Below, in pieces: positions 33,801-46,114 of a DNA stretch of 64,000 nt; positions within the stretch are counted from its first letter, which is position 1; every line of letters starts with the position of its first letter. The DNA lies in assembly GCA_019633425.1 (NCBI GenBank), contig WSUB01000062.1, positions 8,907-72,906 on the forward strand, in the 5' to 3' direction. The notes beneath the pieces are model-generated. The model made no database searches. It had not been told where the DNA came from and saw only the letters and a program-made list of their open reading frames with translations. The stretch comes from Tulasnella sp. 424. Taxonomy: Eukaryota; Basidiomycota; Agaricomycetes; Cantharellales; Tulasnellaceae. A program made the translations under genes and the position numbers.

Positions 33801-36097
33801 TTGATTCTGATTCACACCATGTTTTGCCACCTGTGCAGGGTCTGCCAAGTGTTCCTCGCCCCGTTTTCTCTATGCAAGTTGGGGGTGCTCTCACCACATT
33901 AGACCAGTAAATTCAATCCTGCAAGGGTGCCGGGATCGTGGGCAAGCTCTCTTGTGGCTTCGAGGGCGTATCGGAATTCGGGCCTGAGTGTGGCAAGGTG
34001 GATCCGTACCTCGCCTCATTTTCCCCAAGGGTAAGTTCTCCATTAAGCCACTATCTGGTCCAACCTATCTCTCACGCAATGAGCTCGGTACAGATTTACT
34101 GCTCTCGATGTCTCTGCAGGCCATGCGACCCTTGTGGCTAGATCGTGAGCACGATATGCCCGACCATGACCGAAAGTGGTCTGCTGAACGTTCGAGTAGC
34201 ATAAGCACTTCTTATCAAGCTCAGAACACCCCCCCATTTGCGCAGCGCTCTTCTTGCAAAGTCTTCACACAACAATCTATACTCCGCCGACATCTTAGGG
34301 AAGTTGCCTCTGGGGAGTTTTCCCTAATGATACCTGACTATTTGGCTTCTTTAGTCAGAAGCTGGAGGCCGTGGGTTAAATATGTCGACACGGCCCCCAC
34401 GCAATGGTAAGTCATTGGTCGAACCCGTCTACGACGCCAGTCAAGTTCAAGGGACGCGAATCGATTGCGTAGCGAATTCTGGAAGCATATCCCCGTCCAG
34501 GAAGTGCAATCCGTGGTGTCCCCAATGACGACATGCGTTGGACGTTCGCAGGGTCTCGGAGCCCTAGACTTCACGAAGCGGGGAAATTGGTAGGGCAAAG
34601 AGGCGCATGTCAGTAGGTTCCTTGCGGACTGAACAGACGCGGGCGGAGACAGAGGCAGGTACGATGTCCTCGTTGTCTCAGTCGGATTGACGCCAAGATG
34701 GACCTCTTCGGGACCGAATCGAAACGAGGTCCGGACCTGATGGACGTTGAGGTTCGTAACATCCCAGAATGCGAAATACACTCACAAGCCTTTGTTTATC
34801 AGGTAAACTCACCGTGTATCAATGGACGACCATATGGTGCCCAAGCACGTGCATTTTATGCGTGCCGGTGGGTTCAAACATGGGCTTGAATTTCGGAATC
34901 CCCATATCATAACCTCCCACGTAAACTCGTGTGGTATCTGCATATAGCATGTTCCCAGCGAATGCCGAGCACCCATCTGCCGTTAAGCTTTACTAGAAAG
35001 GATTTTTCTTTTGGTGGATTCGCGTCAGCCACCTTCGAGACAATCCACGGACTCGACGGGGTTCGATCCCTTAAGTTCAAGCTCATTTGACTCGGAAAAA
35101 TCGAGCAGGGCCGCTTCAAGCACGCTTCCTTTGAACGGGGTGATGGCACAATCCACTCGGCCGATTGATTCCTTGTGAACTGGGTCGTACCTTCCTCAGC
35201 CGGGCCAGACTTTTGCTGCTTCAATCCGCCGGCATTGGGCCCCGTCTCAAACGGCAAAAGACGGTGCGAGCCCGTCGATACGCCATCACATCTTTCGAGG
35301 GATGCCTATACTCTGGTGGATCGGCGAGTGACGGCTCTCTGCCGGCGGACGAGTCTTTAACCGCCGATAGCGGGCAAGATCCCCGACTCTTCACCCATTG
35401 GCTACTCTGGGTACAAATGGTCGTACGAGCTGTTTCTACCCACCAGATATGACTTGTAAAATTGATCTTTACTGCTGTGAAAAATGCGACATCGCCATTG
35501 CCTTGGCGTCTTAGCGGACTGGGCTGCCGTAAGCCTTGGCCTTACCGCGGGAGTTCTTTGTGTAACGGCCAGCGGCTCTCAACGGCGGCTGTTCTTAATT
35601 TAGACTAATGCAACCCTTAACACGCAGGCCGTACATCGGCCCTTCAGTCGTCTCGACGATGACATTACCTCCAAGGAAGAATCGGTAAACTGGGTATCGG
35701 AATCAATTACTTGGAGCGGTCGAGTCCACTACTTCTGTCAGCCAGAAAGGCCCCCGTGCCGTAAAGCATTCCGATTCTTTCTAATTGAGGAATTTACATC
35801 CCGTCCATTGGTTTAGAAGTTCTATGGCAGTTTTGTATGCTGCGCAGGACCCTGGCCTGCCCTCAAGGATCAACTACAATCCCTGGATTAGATTCGGAAG
35901 CAGATTTGAACTCCGTCGTAGCTCGCTCGAAGGTCTCACTAGATTTATAATCGAGTGATACCGACTTTTAAAGTCCGAATAGAGGGATCAATCATGAGCT
36001 CGACTCTGGATCCTACGCCCAGACCGAACCTCCATGGTTCGAATCTTGTCCAAAGACGCCTCGGAAGGCCCGGAACTCGTCTCCGATCGTTCTGTGT
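30812..36097. other. Gene-poor region, about 5.3 kb
   Basis: No gene, RNA or repeat I can support. ORFs at 33621-33902, 33988-34410, 34338-34781 and 35165-35452 show no recognisable motifs, no intron-linked extensions and no plausible start context. They are likely chance frames. Confidence 0.5.
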
Positions 36098-37905
36098 TCA
36101 TCTATTGCACAGCTGGAAGCCGCGCGCACGGTTAGAGCGTTGGGGATCCACTGCTGAAGAGCCTGGAAAGAATGATGAGTCAATGCCTGTCATCCCGGAA
36201 TGGCAAGAGTGGAGTCGTACGAGGATTCGCTTTTCATTGGCAGGGTGCGTTTGGAGGAAATCCCCGCCCCCAAAACTGAAGAGCCCTCCTCCACCTTCCT
36301 TCTTCTCTACCTCAGACATACGTTCCCACATCCTACACAGCATGTTAGTCAGTGAGCTGAAGGAGTTTACGTGGAGAAAAAATTCTCTGGTGGTGGGAAT
36401 TACGACAAATGGACAAATAACGCACCGGACCGATTCTCGAGGATCGAAGCACGCTTGAGCCATGAGTCTTAACCCTACGTTGTCGGCTTGAGGCACGAGG
36501 TCACAATCAATTTAAATGCCATCAGCTTTTCCTTTAACTCGGGAACGAGCTCTGCCCACCTTCGCTCTCCATCGTCCGAGAATTTGGAAGTGACATGAGG
36601 AGGGTTAAACCAATACGGGACAGTCCGACGTCGAGGCCCAGGATTTCGAGCAGAATAACGAGGGCACCGAAGACCTTGGCTCCGGAGAGCTTCTCAGCTG
36701 AATGCCGCTGAACCTGGTGAGCGATTTCTACGGAAGCCGTTAATCGGCTCGTTCAACACCGCTGAGGGATAAAATTTCCACACGATTCGGACTTACCGTG
36801 GCCGATTACAGTTGCTAGACCATCATCATTCGATGCAATAGGAATAATTCCTGTGAAAACAAATATTTTGCCACCTGGGGGGGCAAAAGCCGTGAATATC
36901 GGGTGGGGTAGCTCCACTAAGTTCCGTCGGTCAAGCTAATACCGACGGATCGCATATGATTCACCTCCCGTCACAAACGCATTTGGGGTTTTATCGTCCT
37001 TGATTACATATACCTCCCATTGTTGCCTCAGTCGTTCTGCGACGCTTCTCTGCGCGGGGGTCATGTCCCATGTTGCGGTGCTGCCGTCGTCCTGTGCGAA
37101 GCCCCCATCCGAGGATGACGGAAGTGTGGACCAACCTCCGGCCTGGGCTGGGAGTTGGTTGGAGGCAGATGCACCCTTTACTTCACCCAGATTGGCCGCT
37201 GTTTTTTTTAGGTCACGTGAGCAGGTTTGAGTGAGAGTTTGGTATCAGAAAACGGCATGGCCCAGAGATAACGTTTGTTTGCGTACCAGTAATGATACGA
37301 GAGGCCACATTCGTCACCTGCCGTACAAGTGGATGGTTCGGTGGGAGAATCTTGCCAGCATACTCTTTGAGAACTTCCTCGTCGGCTGCGTGGCCGTACT
37401 GCAAAACACCGCATTGTTCGTCAGGAAAACAGAAATGTCAGCGCTACATGATACAACAATACCTCTCGCTCTTTCTCCGGAGAGACATCGATGAACCGCC
37501 ATCTCCCTGTCTCTTCGACCCTTTCTAGGCTGGCCAATTATGGAAGTTTAGCCCATATCAGTTCCCTGCGGTCGAAGCGGCATTGCCCACTCACTGATAC
37601 ACATAGTAGACCCCTCCAGCTCCGATGACCCCAACTAGAATTTTGGACGGTGTGTCCCATTTTCCATCCTTAAACGGTCTCCATCGGCTCTTGTTTGGAC
37701 CTCCACCCTCGCCAAACCTAACATAGCGTACTTGCTGCAGATTTCGGGTGCTTGATGAAAATTGGCGAAGAGTCGAGCTTGGACCAGCAGGTATCGAAGA
37801 TAATCGAGGACGGACTGCTTTGGTTATTGGTGTTATTGTTTGCGCTACCCTTGAGGGTCGAGCAATTTGCTTGAACAGATTTCGAGTGGCAAGTCGAAAT
37901 GCCAT
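36098..37905 (-). CDS. OMA1: OMA1 mitochondrial inner-membrane metalloprotease (M48)
   Basis: Zinc metalloprotease of the mitochondrial inner membrane that processes OPA1/Mgm1-type and other membrane proteins under stress. Exon 1 (37905-37595) encodes a basic, Ser/Thr-rich presequence (RLATRNLFKQIARPSR) and a membrane segment (SKILVGVIGAGGVYYVYH). It is followed by the family phrase LERVEETGRWRFIDVSP, LPPNHPLVRQVTNVASRII and APNAFV-like VIKDDKTPNAFVTGG, then IFVFTGIIPIASNDDGLATV. The zinc motif HEIAH is split by an intron after the first His, and the third ligand is ESEAD. The C-terminus has GLRLMAQACFDPRESVRMWE and THPANEKRI. About seven introns. A Ser/Gly/Pro-rich insertion precedes VIKDD. 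Divergently transcribed from the ribosomal P1 gene. Confidence 0.92.
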
Positions 37906-38246
37906 TGAGAATGTCTAACGAAGCTTTGAAAGGCCCAATAGAAGGAGATATTAAATATAGGCTTGTATCGCTGAGTGGTTGAAACGCTGTGCTGGTGTGA
38001 GGGCAGGTGATGACGAGTGCAGGCCGACGAGGACGCGGAAGAGTTCGGCATCCGATCTACCGCATCCACACATTGGTGGTTCGTATCATGTCAGCAGCAA
38101 GTTCAGCCTTATCTTATCTGCGGATATGCGGACATAACCTGCGGTATCTCCGCATCGCACGGCTCCGGACCATCAACGAAATTTCAATCTAGACTCACAC
38201 TCGTCAACGTCTCACCACTCGTCGTACTACCGCTCACCTTTCACCA
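37906..38246. promoter_or_regulatory. Bidirectional promoter region, OMA1 / ribosomal P1
   Basis: 341 bp separate the divergent start codons. No clear TATA box is visible, as is common for ribosomal-protein genes. I cannot assign individual factor sites. Confidence 0.5.
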
Positions 38247-38788
38247 ATGGTTAGTAGCCCAGGAGCCGCAACATCTAGTTCCCGACGCTGACCACGAAAT
38301 GCTCGATATTTCAGGCCTCCGCCGATCTCGCACCCGCATACGCCGCATTAATACTGGCAGATGATGGCCAGGAAATCACCGTGCGTTAGCCTGATCGCCC
38401 CTTCGTTCCGTAATCCATAGACTGAATCTTGGACGTCTGGTCATCCTTCGACGTAGTCCGACAAACTCTCTAAAATCCTTGACGCAGCTAATGTCGAAGT
38501 CGAACCCATCTGGGCATCCTTACTCGCGAAAGCTCTGGAAGGCAAGAACGTGAAGGAACTTCTCTCCAACGTTGGCGCTGGCGGTGGAGCCCCCGCTGTT
38601 GGCGGTGCAGTGGCTTCTGGCGGTGCTGCCGCTGGTGGCGCACCGGCTGCCGAGGAGAAGAAGGAGGAAGAGAAGAAGGAAGAGAAGGAGGAGTCCGACG
38701 ACGACATGGTACGTCTCCAGCATTCGATATGCGACTTCACGAAATTAACTTAATCTGCGTTTTATAGGGTTTCGGTCTGTTCGACTAA
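38247..38788 (+). CDS. RPP1: 60S acidic ribosomal protein P1
   Basis: Ribosomal stalk protein that recruits translation GTPases. Four exons: 38247-38249 (only the ATG), 38315-38380, 38457-38708, 38768-38788; 113 residues, the usual size. The N-terminus [19 protein letters not shown] and [20 protein letters not shown] are typical of P1. They are followed by an Ala/Gly-rich hinge ([18 protein letters not shown]), a Lys/Glu-rich segment, and the conserved stalk tail ESDDDMGFGLFD, which is completed by the last exon. A start-codon-only first exon is common in ribosomal-protein genes of fungi. Confidence 0.95.
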
Positions 38789-39904
38789 GCTTTCCGGTCC
38801 CCTTCCTCTCCTTGCCATCTTTTATTTTCGTACACTCGCATCCTTTGTATCCTACGGCTATTGCAACCTGCCTTTCAGTTTAAACGACTTGAAGTTGTGT
38901 GTTGGCTTATATGTCCAGACGACTCACCCATGATAAACGTGGTGGAGTGCGTTTTGGGCAATGGAGACTCGAGAGTCATGGACGTCACTTCGGTTTGCTG
39001 GAATTGCACGCGTTGCAAATGATTGTTCATCCGCGACGCCCACGAACCAAATTCTGAGATCTTTCTTGCATACAGACCTGCCCAAATGAATTATTCAGAT
39101 GCTGTTTGTTGATTCAAGTTTCCTCTGAACCTGCGTCTGTGATCAAGACCTTTTGACGGTGGTGCTGGTGAACATCCGTTGAACAAACATCCACATATAG
39201 AGGGGAATTCTTTCGTTGTTTCAACTTTCGGATCCTAGGCGTCCATGCTGTTCGCGACACCGTATCCTCATGGACAACACTTCCAATATCCACCTCATCA
39301 CCTTAAGGAGCATGCTGCTATGGAGCTTCTGTGGCATTCTCGATTAATCGCTGTTGAGTTGGACGGTCTGCCGATGCCTCCTTCGAAGCCGAGGTTTGGA
39401 CAGGGTTGGGTTAACGATTACTAGCGCGACCCGGATGTCGCGCACTGATAGGAAATTCATGTAAACAGGTATAGTTAATCCGTGAGTTCAGTTAGCAAGC
39501 CGACCCCTAGCGATCGCTGAACCCCCCGGGACCGAGCAACTCCCGGCCATACGCAAGGAAACGTCCTATTTTTGCACTGCGCAAGGTAGACCTCTTTCAC
39601 TAACTAGCATTGATGAGCTAAGTAGCGGGAACACGTGATACGATCCCCTATTTTCTTGGCAGCCACTGTGCCCTATGAATAGCAAGATAGGGGTCCGATA
39701 TTATCCCTATAAAGACGAAGAAAGAGAAAGAACGCTCGTACCTCGCTGGTTGCAAGCAGCGCTTCGGGTCTTCCAAGTGTGAGTATCACTAGTGTCACCT
39801 CATGCCACCCTATCGCTAACATGTTGTCACAAGTCTCTTCGACGGCAAACTACACCGACCGAGAGCTCACCTTTTGATATAAATACTTAACCCCTCGCCA
39901 AGCA

Positions 39905-41855
39905 ATGCTCGCTCTACTAGCTCTCCTTCTCGCTTTTATCCTCGTTTCGGCTTCTCCAGTTCAGCAGAAGCGCAGGGCAGCTGTTATTCCACTTCCAGCC
40001 CGTACTGTTCACCACCCTAATAAAGTCTTCAACCTCGAAGCCGCTAGACGCGAGAGGGCTCGCGTCTCTGCCAAGTACGGCGGCAAAAACTTCAGCCAGG
40101 CCTCCAACTCCACTGCTGTCCGACCTATCAGAGAGAGGTCGGAATATCATCCCCCTCCTTTCGACATTCAACGCCGCGCTAGCAGCGGTAACGATTCCTT
40201 AATTAACGTCTCCGACGAATGTAAGTCGCTCGTCGCTTGTCACTAACTTTGATAACTTAATTGATCCTTTTCCCCTGTCTCGACAGACTATTACGGCCCC
40301 TTGTCTAGTGAGTGTCAACGTTGGCAGTTGACGAAGCCCTTGAGTTCTGACATTTGGGAACAGTTGGCACACCGGCCCAGTTCATTACTGTCGATTTCGA
40401 TACTGGTTCCAGCGATCTCTGGCTTCCTCTGTGCGTATCTCAATGCCCCTGATCGTTCTCTCATGGGGACGCTTACTTTACTTGCAACCCAGCTCCACGT
40501 GCTCTGGATGCCCCGGCCCGCACTTCAAAGCGTCTTCATCATCCACATACAAGAACTCCAGCACTTGTCTCTCCCTTTATTACTTTTCCTTGTGTTTACC
40601 TTGGTCCCGCAATTTCACTATCCAATATGCCGACGGGTCGAGTGCAACTGGCCAAGTCGCTACCGACAACGTTACGGTGGCTGGTCTAAGCGTCACCGAG
40701 CAAGGTTTTGGCGCCGTCATCAACGAGACCGGAAACTTCCTCGACAGTGACAGCGCCGGCTTGATGGGCTTGGGCTTCCCCGCCAAGTAAGTTTCGGTCG
40801 AGTTTTCGTGATCATACAGTCGCTGAGCATGCTTTACTCGGTGATAGCGCCGATTCTGGGGCCACGCCCTTCTTCATCAACTTGGCCAACCAAGGAAGTT
40901 TGGCATCCAACGTGTTTTCCTTCTATATGTCTCGTGATGGAGGCAAGGGATCTGAACTCTGCTTCGGCTGCATCAACTCAGCAAAGTACACTGGGTGTCA
41001 GTTGTCGTCTATACCGCCTTTGTTTCCTGCCCCTGCATCCAGCTAACTGTTTAACCATCTCAGCGATCTCATACTACCCCCTTGACTCCTCGGCTACTTA
41101 CTGGATTCAATACTACTGGAACATCAAGGTGTGCGGGACTTTTAACTTCAATGTTGGGTAGCATTGCTTGAACTGAGCGGCCTCCGCAGAGTGGAGGCTT
41201 CTCCTACAACGGTGGATCGTCCTCCGGATCCTTCAGCGCCGTCATTGACTCTGGAACCACTTTGGTAAGGCGGTATATTTTAGCCCGATTTGTGCATTTT
41301 TGCTGACCTCTTTCTACTGCTATAGATTTACATCCCCACCGCGGCGGCCAAGAACTTCTATGCTTCGGTACGATTTTTTGGCTCCACTCGGGACCGTCCT
41401 GTGTCAGGTCACTCATTGGCCCCAATGTCGTTCAGATTCCTGGCGCCAAAGACGCTAACTCGACCGTTGGAGCCGGCTTCTACACTTATCCTTGCCGCAC
41501 GAAACTGGCTCCCATCGCCATTTCCTTTGGTGGGACCAACTACACAATCAACCCTGCGGACTTTAACTTGGGTGCCGTTTCCTTGTATGTTAACTTCTGT
41601 TTTGAGGTCGCGACGGTAGCTGAGAGCGAACATGTCTCGATAGTTTTTCGTCTTCGTGTGTTGGTGGAATCGTCGGTAAGCAGCATCGGACCAACGGAAA
41701 TCGTACTGTCTTCTTTTATTTACGTTCCGCCGTCTCTCTCTCTAGGCAGCGATTTTGGCAGCAACCTCGCTATTATCGGTGACGAATTCATGAAGAACTG
41801 GTATTCCGTATTTGACTACAGCACCAAGTCGGTCGGTTTTGCGAAGGCCATCTGA
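39905..41855 (+). CDS. Secreted pepsin-like aspartic protease, copy 1
   Basis: A1-family endopeptidase. The N-terminus (MLALLALLLAFILVSASPV) is a signal peptide, followed by a basic propeptide. Exons: 39905-40219, 40287-40307, 40364-40430, 40493-40786, 40848-40996, 41064-41128, 41190-41264, 41326-41367, 41436-41584, then about 41642-41675 and 41747-41855. Catalytic motifs are DFDTGSSDLW and VIDSGTTL, with a Tyr-bearing flap in QYADGSSATG. The C-terminus is WYSVFDYSTKSVGFAKAI. Compared with copy 2, the intron expected at about 40567-40612 has lost its acceptor (CAG to CAA) and reads through in frame, adding about 15 residues. TATA-like sites are at 39708 and 39876. Likely extracellular nutrition or host/substrate degradation (inference). 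Confidence 0.87.
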
Positions 41856-42146
41856 ACCTGAGAAGGTCGTTTCGTAATCCGACTTGGGCATGATTTTGTT
41901 GATAGTCCCTTCACAATGAAACACACTCCTTTCAATATCTCCTGACCCTGCTTGCAGTTTAACAAAGGGTGATGCTGGATATCACGTACGTGCCCCAAGG
42001 CCTCAGCGACGCCTTCAGGCACGATGCTTTAGGCCCGAGGAGAGAGCACATCCTGCTTTCAATCACTGCATAAGATCCCAAAAAACCGCCTCCGTCTTTC
42101 GCTCCAAAACCGGATAGCATTTCAACGCCTCAATTACTACTACGCT

Positions 42147-42890
42147 CTAGAATATGAAACGACAGCTCCAAGCGAGCATTGTTGCATTGGTAGCTTTGTA
42201 CTGCATTAATGTGGCTCGATGGTCGATCCTGGACCTGGAGTGTTCAGTCCGAGCCTCGAGCATCTTGTGCCATTGCCGCGCGAGGGATAGCATTTGCTCG
42301 CAAATAGGCTGCCTTGTAGACCGCAAGGTCTTGTAGCTCGTATCTGTTAGAGAACCAATTATACAGTGGATGTCTCGCACCATGATACTCCTCCTTCCCG
42401 TCCTTATGCATTCAGACGATCCATAGCAACGTCCATAAAAGGGCCTCGAATTCGAAGCCTATCGGGTGGGGGTTTCCCAACAGTTCGGTCGGCATGAATG
42501 GTAGTGTGCCGGTCCAATGAGGGGCACCCGACGTTGAATCGTGACGCTTACTGAGATGGGGATCGTGGAGTTTGACCAATGCGCTGTCGCATCCGGGTAG
42601 GGTCACAGGCCCCATAGGGCCGATGCTTTTGTATGTCGCAATGAAACCAGCGCACACCACTTAAGAACTTGATGGCTGCAGGCCATATGTAAGAAGTTCC
42701 GATGATACAAGAACGCAATTGTACTTACGCTGTAGCATACTCCATCCGATTTGAGGAATGTGAAGCGGTTGGAATAGCTTCGTGACAGGGTTTAAGTACT
42801 CGGTGACTGTATGTCGGAGCGCGCGAGCCGCATCAGGTCTGAAGGTGTACGAGGTGCCAGGAGCCTCTTCTCCGTCTGCATACCCTGAAG
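42147..42890 (-). pseudogene. FunK1-family protein kinase relic 1
   Basis: Read on the minus strand, pieces appear in family order but in shifting frames: GYADGEEAPGTS near 42880-42850; then PHWTGTLPFMPTELLG and FEFEALLWTLLWIV (42520-42412), which resemble the activation-segment-to-DLESxxWVLLW region of basidiomycete FunK1 kinases; then HPLYNWFSNRYEL and QMLSLARQWHKM (about 42390-42280). A deletion relative to the second relic removes the stretch between these last two motifs and shifts the frame. The N-terminal catalytic residues are not visible. Decayed gene, opposite to the upstream protease. Confidence 0.55.
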
Positions 42891-43716
42891 TAGTGGTGAA
42901 AGGTGGAAGGCGAAAATGGCGCGCATAACAAAGGGGTGGCGAAAACAGACTCGTACCCTTTCACGCTACATTTCGACGAGGCGAAAACCGCATCCCATTT
43001 TCGCCCCACCCTTCACCAATTGAAAAAATGGCGAAAGCTGCCATAATATACGGTTTCCGTAAGCGTTTCGCTAGCGAAAATCGTGACAGACTCCCGGTGT
43101 AGGGCCAAGAAAACATCCCTTGAACAAACATCCACACATAGAGTTCGTTCGAATTCTTTGCCTCGATTCCTTCTCTTGGCGTTCATGCTGCTCACGACAT
43201 CCTTCCAATTTCCACCTCACGTGAATGATTATATTGCCATGGAGCTTCTGTGGCATCCTCGATTAATCGCTGTTGAGTTGGAAGGTCTGCCGATGCCCCC
43301 TTCGGAGCCGAGGTTTAGACAGGGTAATGTAAACAATCACTACGACCCGAATGTCGCGCACTGATGGGAAATTCAGATAAAAGGTATAGCTGATCCGTGA
43401 GTCGAGTTAGTAAGCAGGTCCTAGTTAGCGCTGAACCCGGCACGACCGAGCAGCTGCCGGCCATAGGGAAGGAGGCTTGCTTGCTATTTTGGCACCGGGC
43501 AGGGTCTTTGCCACTAAGTAGCAATGATGGGCTAAGTAGCCCTCGTCGCCCCTTGGCAGCCACTATGCTCTATGAATAGCACAATGGGGGTCCGATATTA
43601 TCCTATAAAGACGAAACGACTCTCGTACCATGCCGGTTGGAAGCAGCGCCCGACACCCAAGCTCGAACATCACAGCTTATCCACACTCTCCTTTCATTAT
43701 TTCGTCAAGCAGCAAA

Positions 43717-45701
43717 ATGCTCGCTCTATCAACTCTCCTTCTCGCCTCCACCCTCGTTTTGGCTTCCCCAGTTCAGCAGAAGCGCAGCGCTGCTGTTATT
43801 CCACTTCCAGCCCGTGATGTTCACCTCCTCGACAAGGTCTTCAACCTCGAAGCCGCTAGACGTGAGAGGGCTCGCCTCTACGCCAAGTATGGTGGCAAGA
43901 ACTTCAGCCAGGCTTTCAATTCCACCGTCGTCCGACCTATTGCAAAGAGGTCGGAATATCATTCTGCTCCTTTTGACATTCAACGCCGCGGCAGCAGCGG
44001 TACCAGCGGCCGTGATCCTTTGATCGACGTCTTCGACGGCATTGACGAATGTAAGTCGCTCACCAATTGTCACTAAACATCCGGGTTTGCTTAGTCCTCC
44101 ACCTTTGTTCCGGCAGATTATTACGGTCCCTTGTCCAGTGAGTGTCCATTTTGGCAGTTAACGCAGCCCTTTAACTCCAACACGTGAAAAGTTGGTACAC
44201 CGGACCAGCCCTCTACTGTTGATTTCGACACTGGTTCAAGCGACCTCTGGCTTCCTCTGTACGTATTGCAATGTCCCTGATTCTTTTTTCTTAGGGACGC
44301 TGACTTTCCTTGCGGCCCAGCTCCACCTGCTCTGGATGCACCGGTCCGCTCTTCGATAGTTCTTCGTCATCCACATACAAGAGCACCAGCACTCCGTGAG
44401 CCTCCTTTTCTCTCCCCCCCCCCCCCGGTGTTTTTCTTATCCTTGTGTTTACTTTTATGCCGCAGTTTCACTATCCAATATGAAGACGGGTCAAGTGCCA
44501 CTGGCGAAGTCGCTTCCGACAAGGTTACGGTTGCTGGTCTGAGCGTCGCCGACCAAGGTTTTGGCGCCGTCACCAGCGAGACCGGAAACTTCCTCCAGAG
44601 CAAGAGCGCCGGCTTGATGGGTTTGGGCTTCCCCGCCAAGTAAGTGTCGGTCGAGTTTTTCGTGATCATGTGGCAGTCGCTGAGCATGCTTTCCTCGGCG
44701 ATAGTGCCCAATCTGGAGCCACGCCCTTCTTCATCAACTTGGTCAACCAAAAAAGCCTGGCATCCAACGTGTTTTCCTTTTATATGTCTCGTAATGGAGG
44801 CGACGGATCTGAACTCTGCTTCGGCTGCACCAACTCGGCAAAGTACACTGGCTGTCAGTTGTTGTCGACACCGTCTTGCTCCTGCCCCTGCATCCAGCTA
44901 ACTTTTAATTATCTCAGCGATCTCCTACTATCCCCTCGACCGTATGACTACTGGCGGGACTCAATACTATTGGAATATCTTGGTGGGCGGGACTTTCAAC
45001 TTTGTTGGGTAGCATTGTCTGAACTGAGGGCCCCCACAGAGTGAAGGCGTCTCCTACAACGGCGGATTAGCCTCCGTACCCTTCAGCGCCGTCATTGACT
45101 CTGGAACCACTTTGGTAAGGCAGGGTGTTTTGGCCAGATTTGTGGCTTTTGCTGACCTCCTGTTACTGGCGTAGATTTACATCCCCACCTTGGCGGCCGA
45201 GATGCTCTATGCTCAGGTACGATTTTGGGCTCCACTGAAAATGTTTTATGTCAGGTCTCTCATTCACCCCAATGTCGTTCAGATTCCTGGTGCCAAGGAT
45301 GCTAGCTCGACCCTTGGAGCCGGCTTCTACACTTATCCTTGCGACATGGACCTGGCCCCCATCGCCATTGCCTTTGGTATGGGCACCAAACACGCAATCA
45401 ACCCTAAGGACTTTAACTTGGGTGCCGTCGAATCGTACGTTGCCTTGTTTAGAGGCTGGGGACCGTAGCTGACAGTGAACATGTTTCAATAGAGGATCAT
45501 CCTCGTGTGTTGGTGGAATCGTCGGTAAGCAGCACCGGATCAACGGAAATCGTACCATTTCCTTTATTTACGCCACGCCCTCTTTACCTAGGTGCCGACA
45601 TTGGTAGCAACCTCGCTATTGTCGGTGACGAATTCATGAAGAACTGGTACTCCGTATTCGACTACAACAAGATGGCGGTCGGCTTTGCGAAGGCCATCTG
45701 A
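43717..45701 (+). CDS. Secreted pepsin-like aspartic protease, copy 2
   Basis: Tandem paralogue of the gene at 39905 with the same exon plan. Signal peptide MLALSTLLLASTLVLASPV, then the propeptide (VFNLEAARRERARLYAKYGG). Catalytic motifs are DFDTGSSDLW and VIDSGTTL, with the flap QYEDGSSATG and C-terminus WYSVFDYNKMAVGFAKAI. Here the fourth intron is intact, with donor GTGAGC and acceptor CAG ending at 44465; it contains a run of 13 C (44414-44426). The intron after KYTG uses donor GTCAGT. A TATA-like TATAAA at 43604 lies 113 bp before the ATG. Both active-site Asp residues are present, so activity is expected. Confidence 0.88.
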
Positions 45702-46114
45702 ACCTGAGAAGATGGTCTCGTAACCTAAATTGGGCATGGTGTTGTTGATAGTCCCTTCATAATATAACACACTCTTTCCAAATCGTTTACTGTATTCAGA
45801 TCCTACTTGCAGATGATCGATACTATGTATGTGCCTCAAGGCCTCAGCGATGCCTAAGGAGGGAGTTCATCCCGATTTCCAATAGACAGCAGCCAAAGCG
45901 AATAGAAACCATGAACGGGAATAACACGAAGTTTATGTTTTGGGGGACTGAAATGTCTGACACCCGGAACGCTACCAATCAGACATCTCCCTGATGTAAA
46001 GATTCGCACCACCGACTCTCAAATCCCAGAAGTGAGCAATAAAAACAAAACAAATTACCGTGAAACGATATCTGTGGATGCTACAAAGAGATGTAGTAAC
46101 GAAAAATACTAACG
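45702..46114. other. Spacer between protease copy 2 and relic 2
   Basis: No gene. The first 150 bases match the 3' flank of protease copy 1. Confidence 0.6.

Larger units (their letters stand above)
38900..42900. repeat. Tandem segmental duplication, unit 1
   Basis: Unit of about 4 kb carrying upstream DNA, an aspartic protease gene and a FunK1-like relic. Upstream stretches such as 39355-39500 match 43268-43420 closely (TGTTGAGTTGGA.GGTCTGCCGATGCC and beyond). The 3' flank of the protease (41856-42000) matches 45702-45850. Boundaries are approximate. Confidence 0.75.

Noticed and set aside
33621..35452. Several 65-150 codon ORFs in the gene-poor tract
   Set aside because: No domain, no supporting exon structure, overlapping on both strands; chance frames in GC-balanced DNA.
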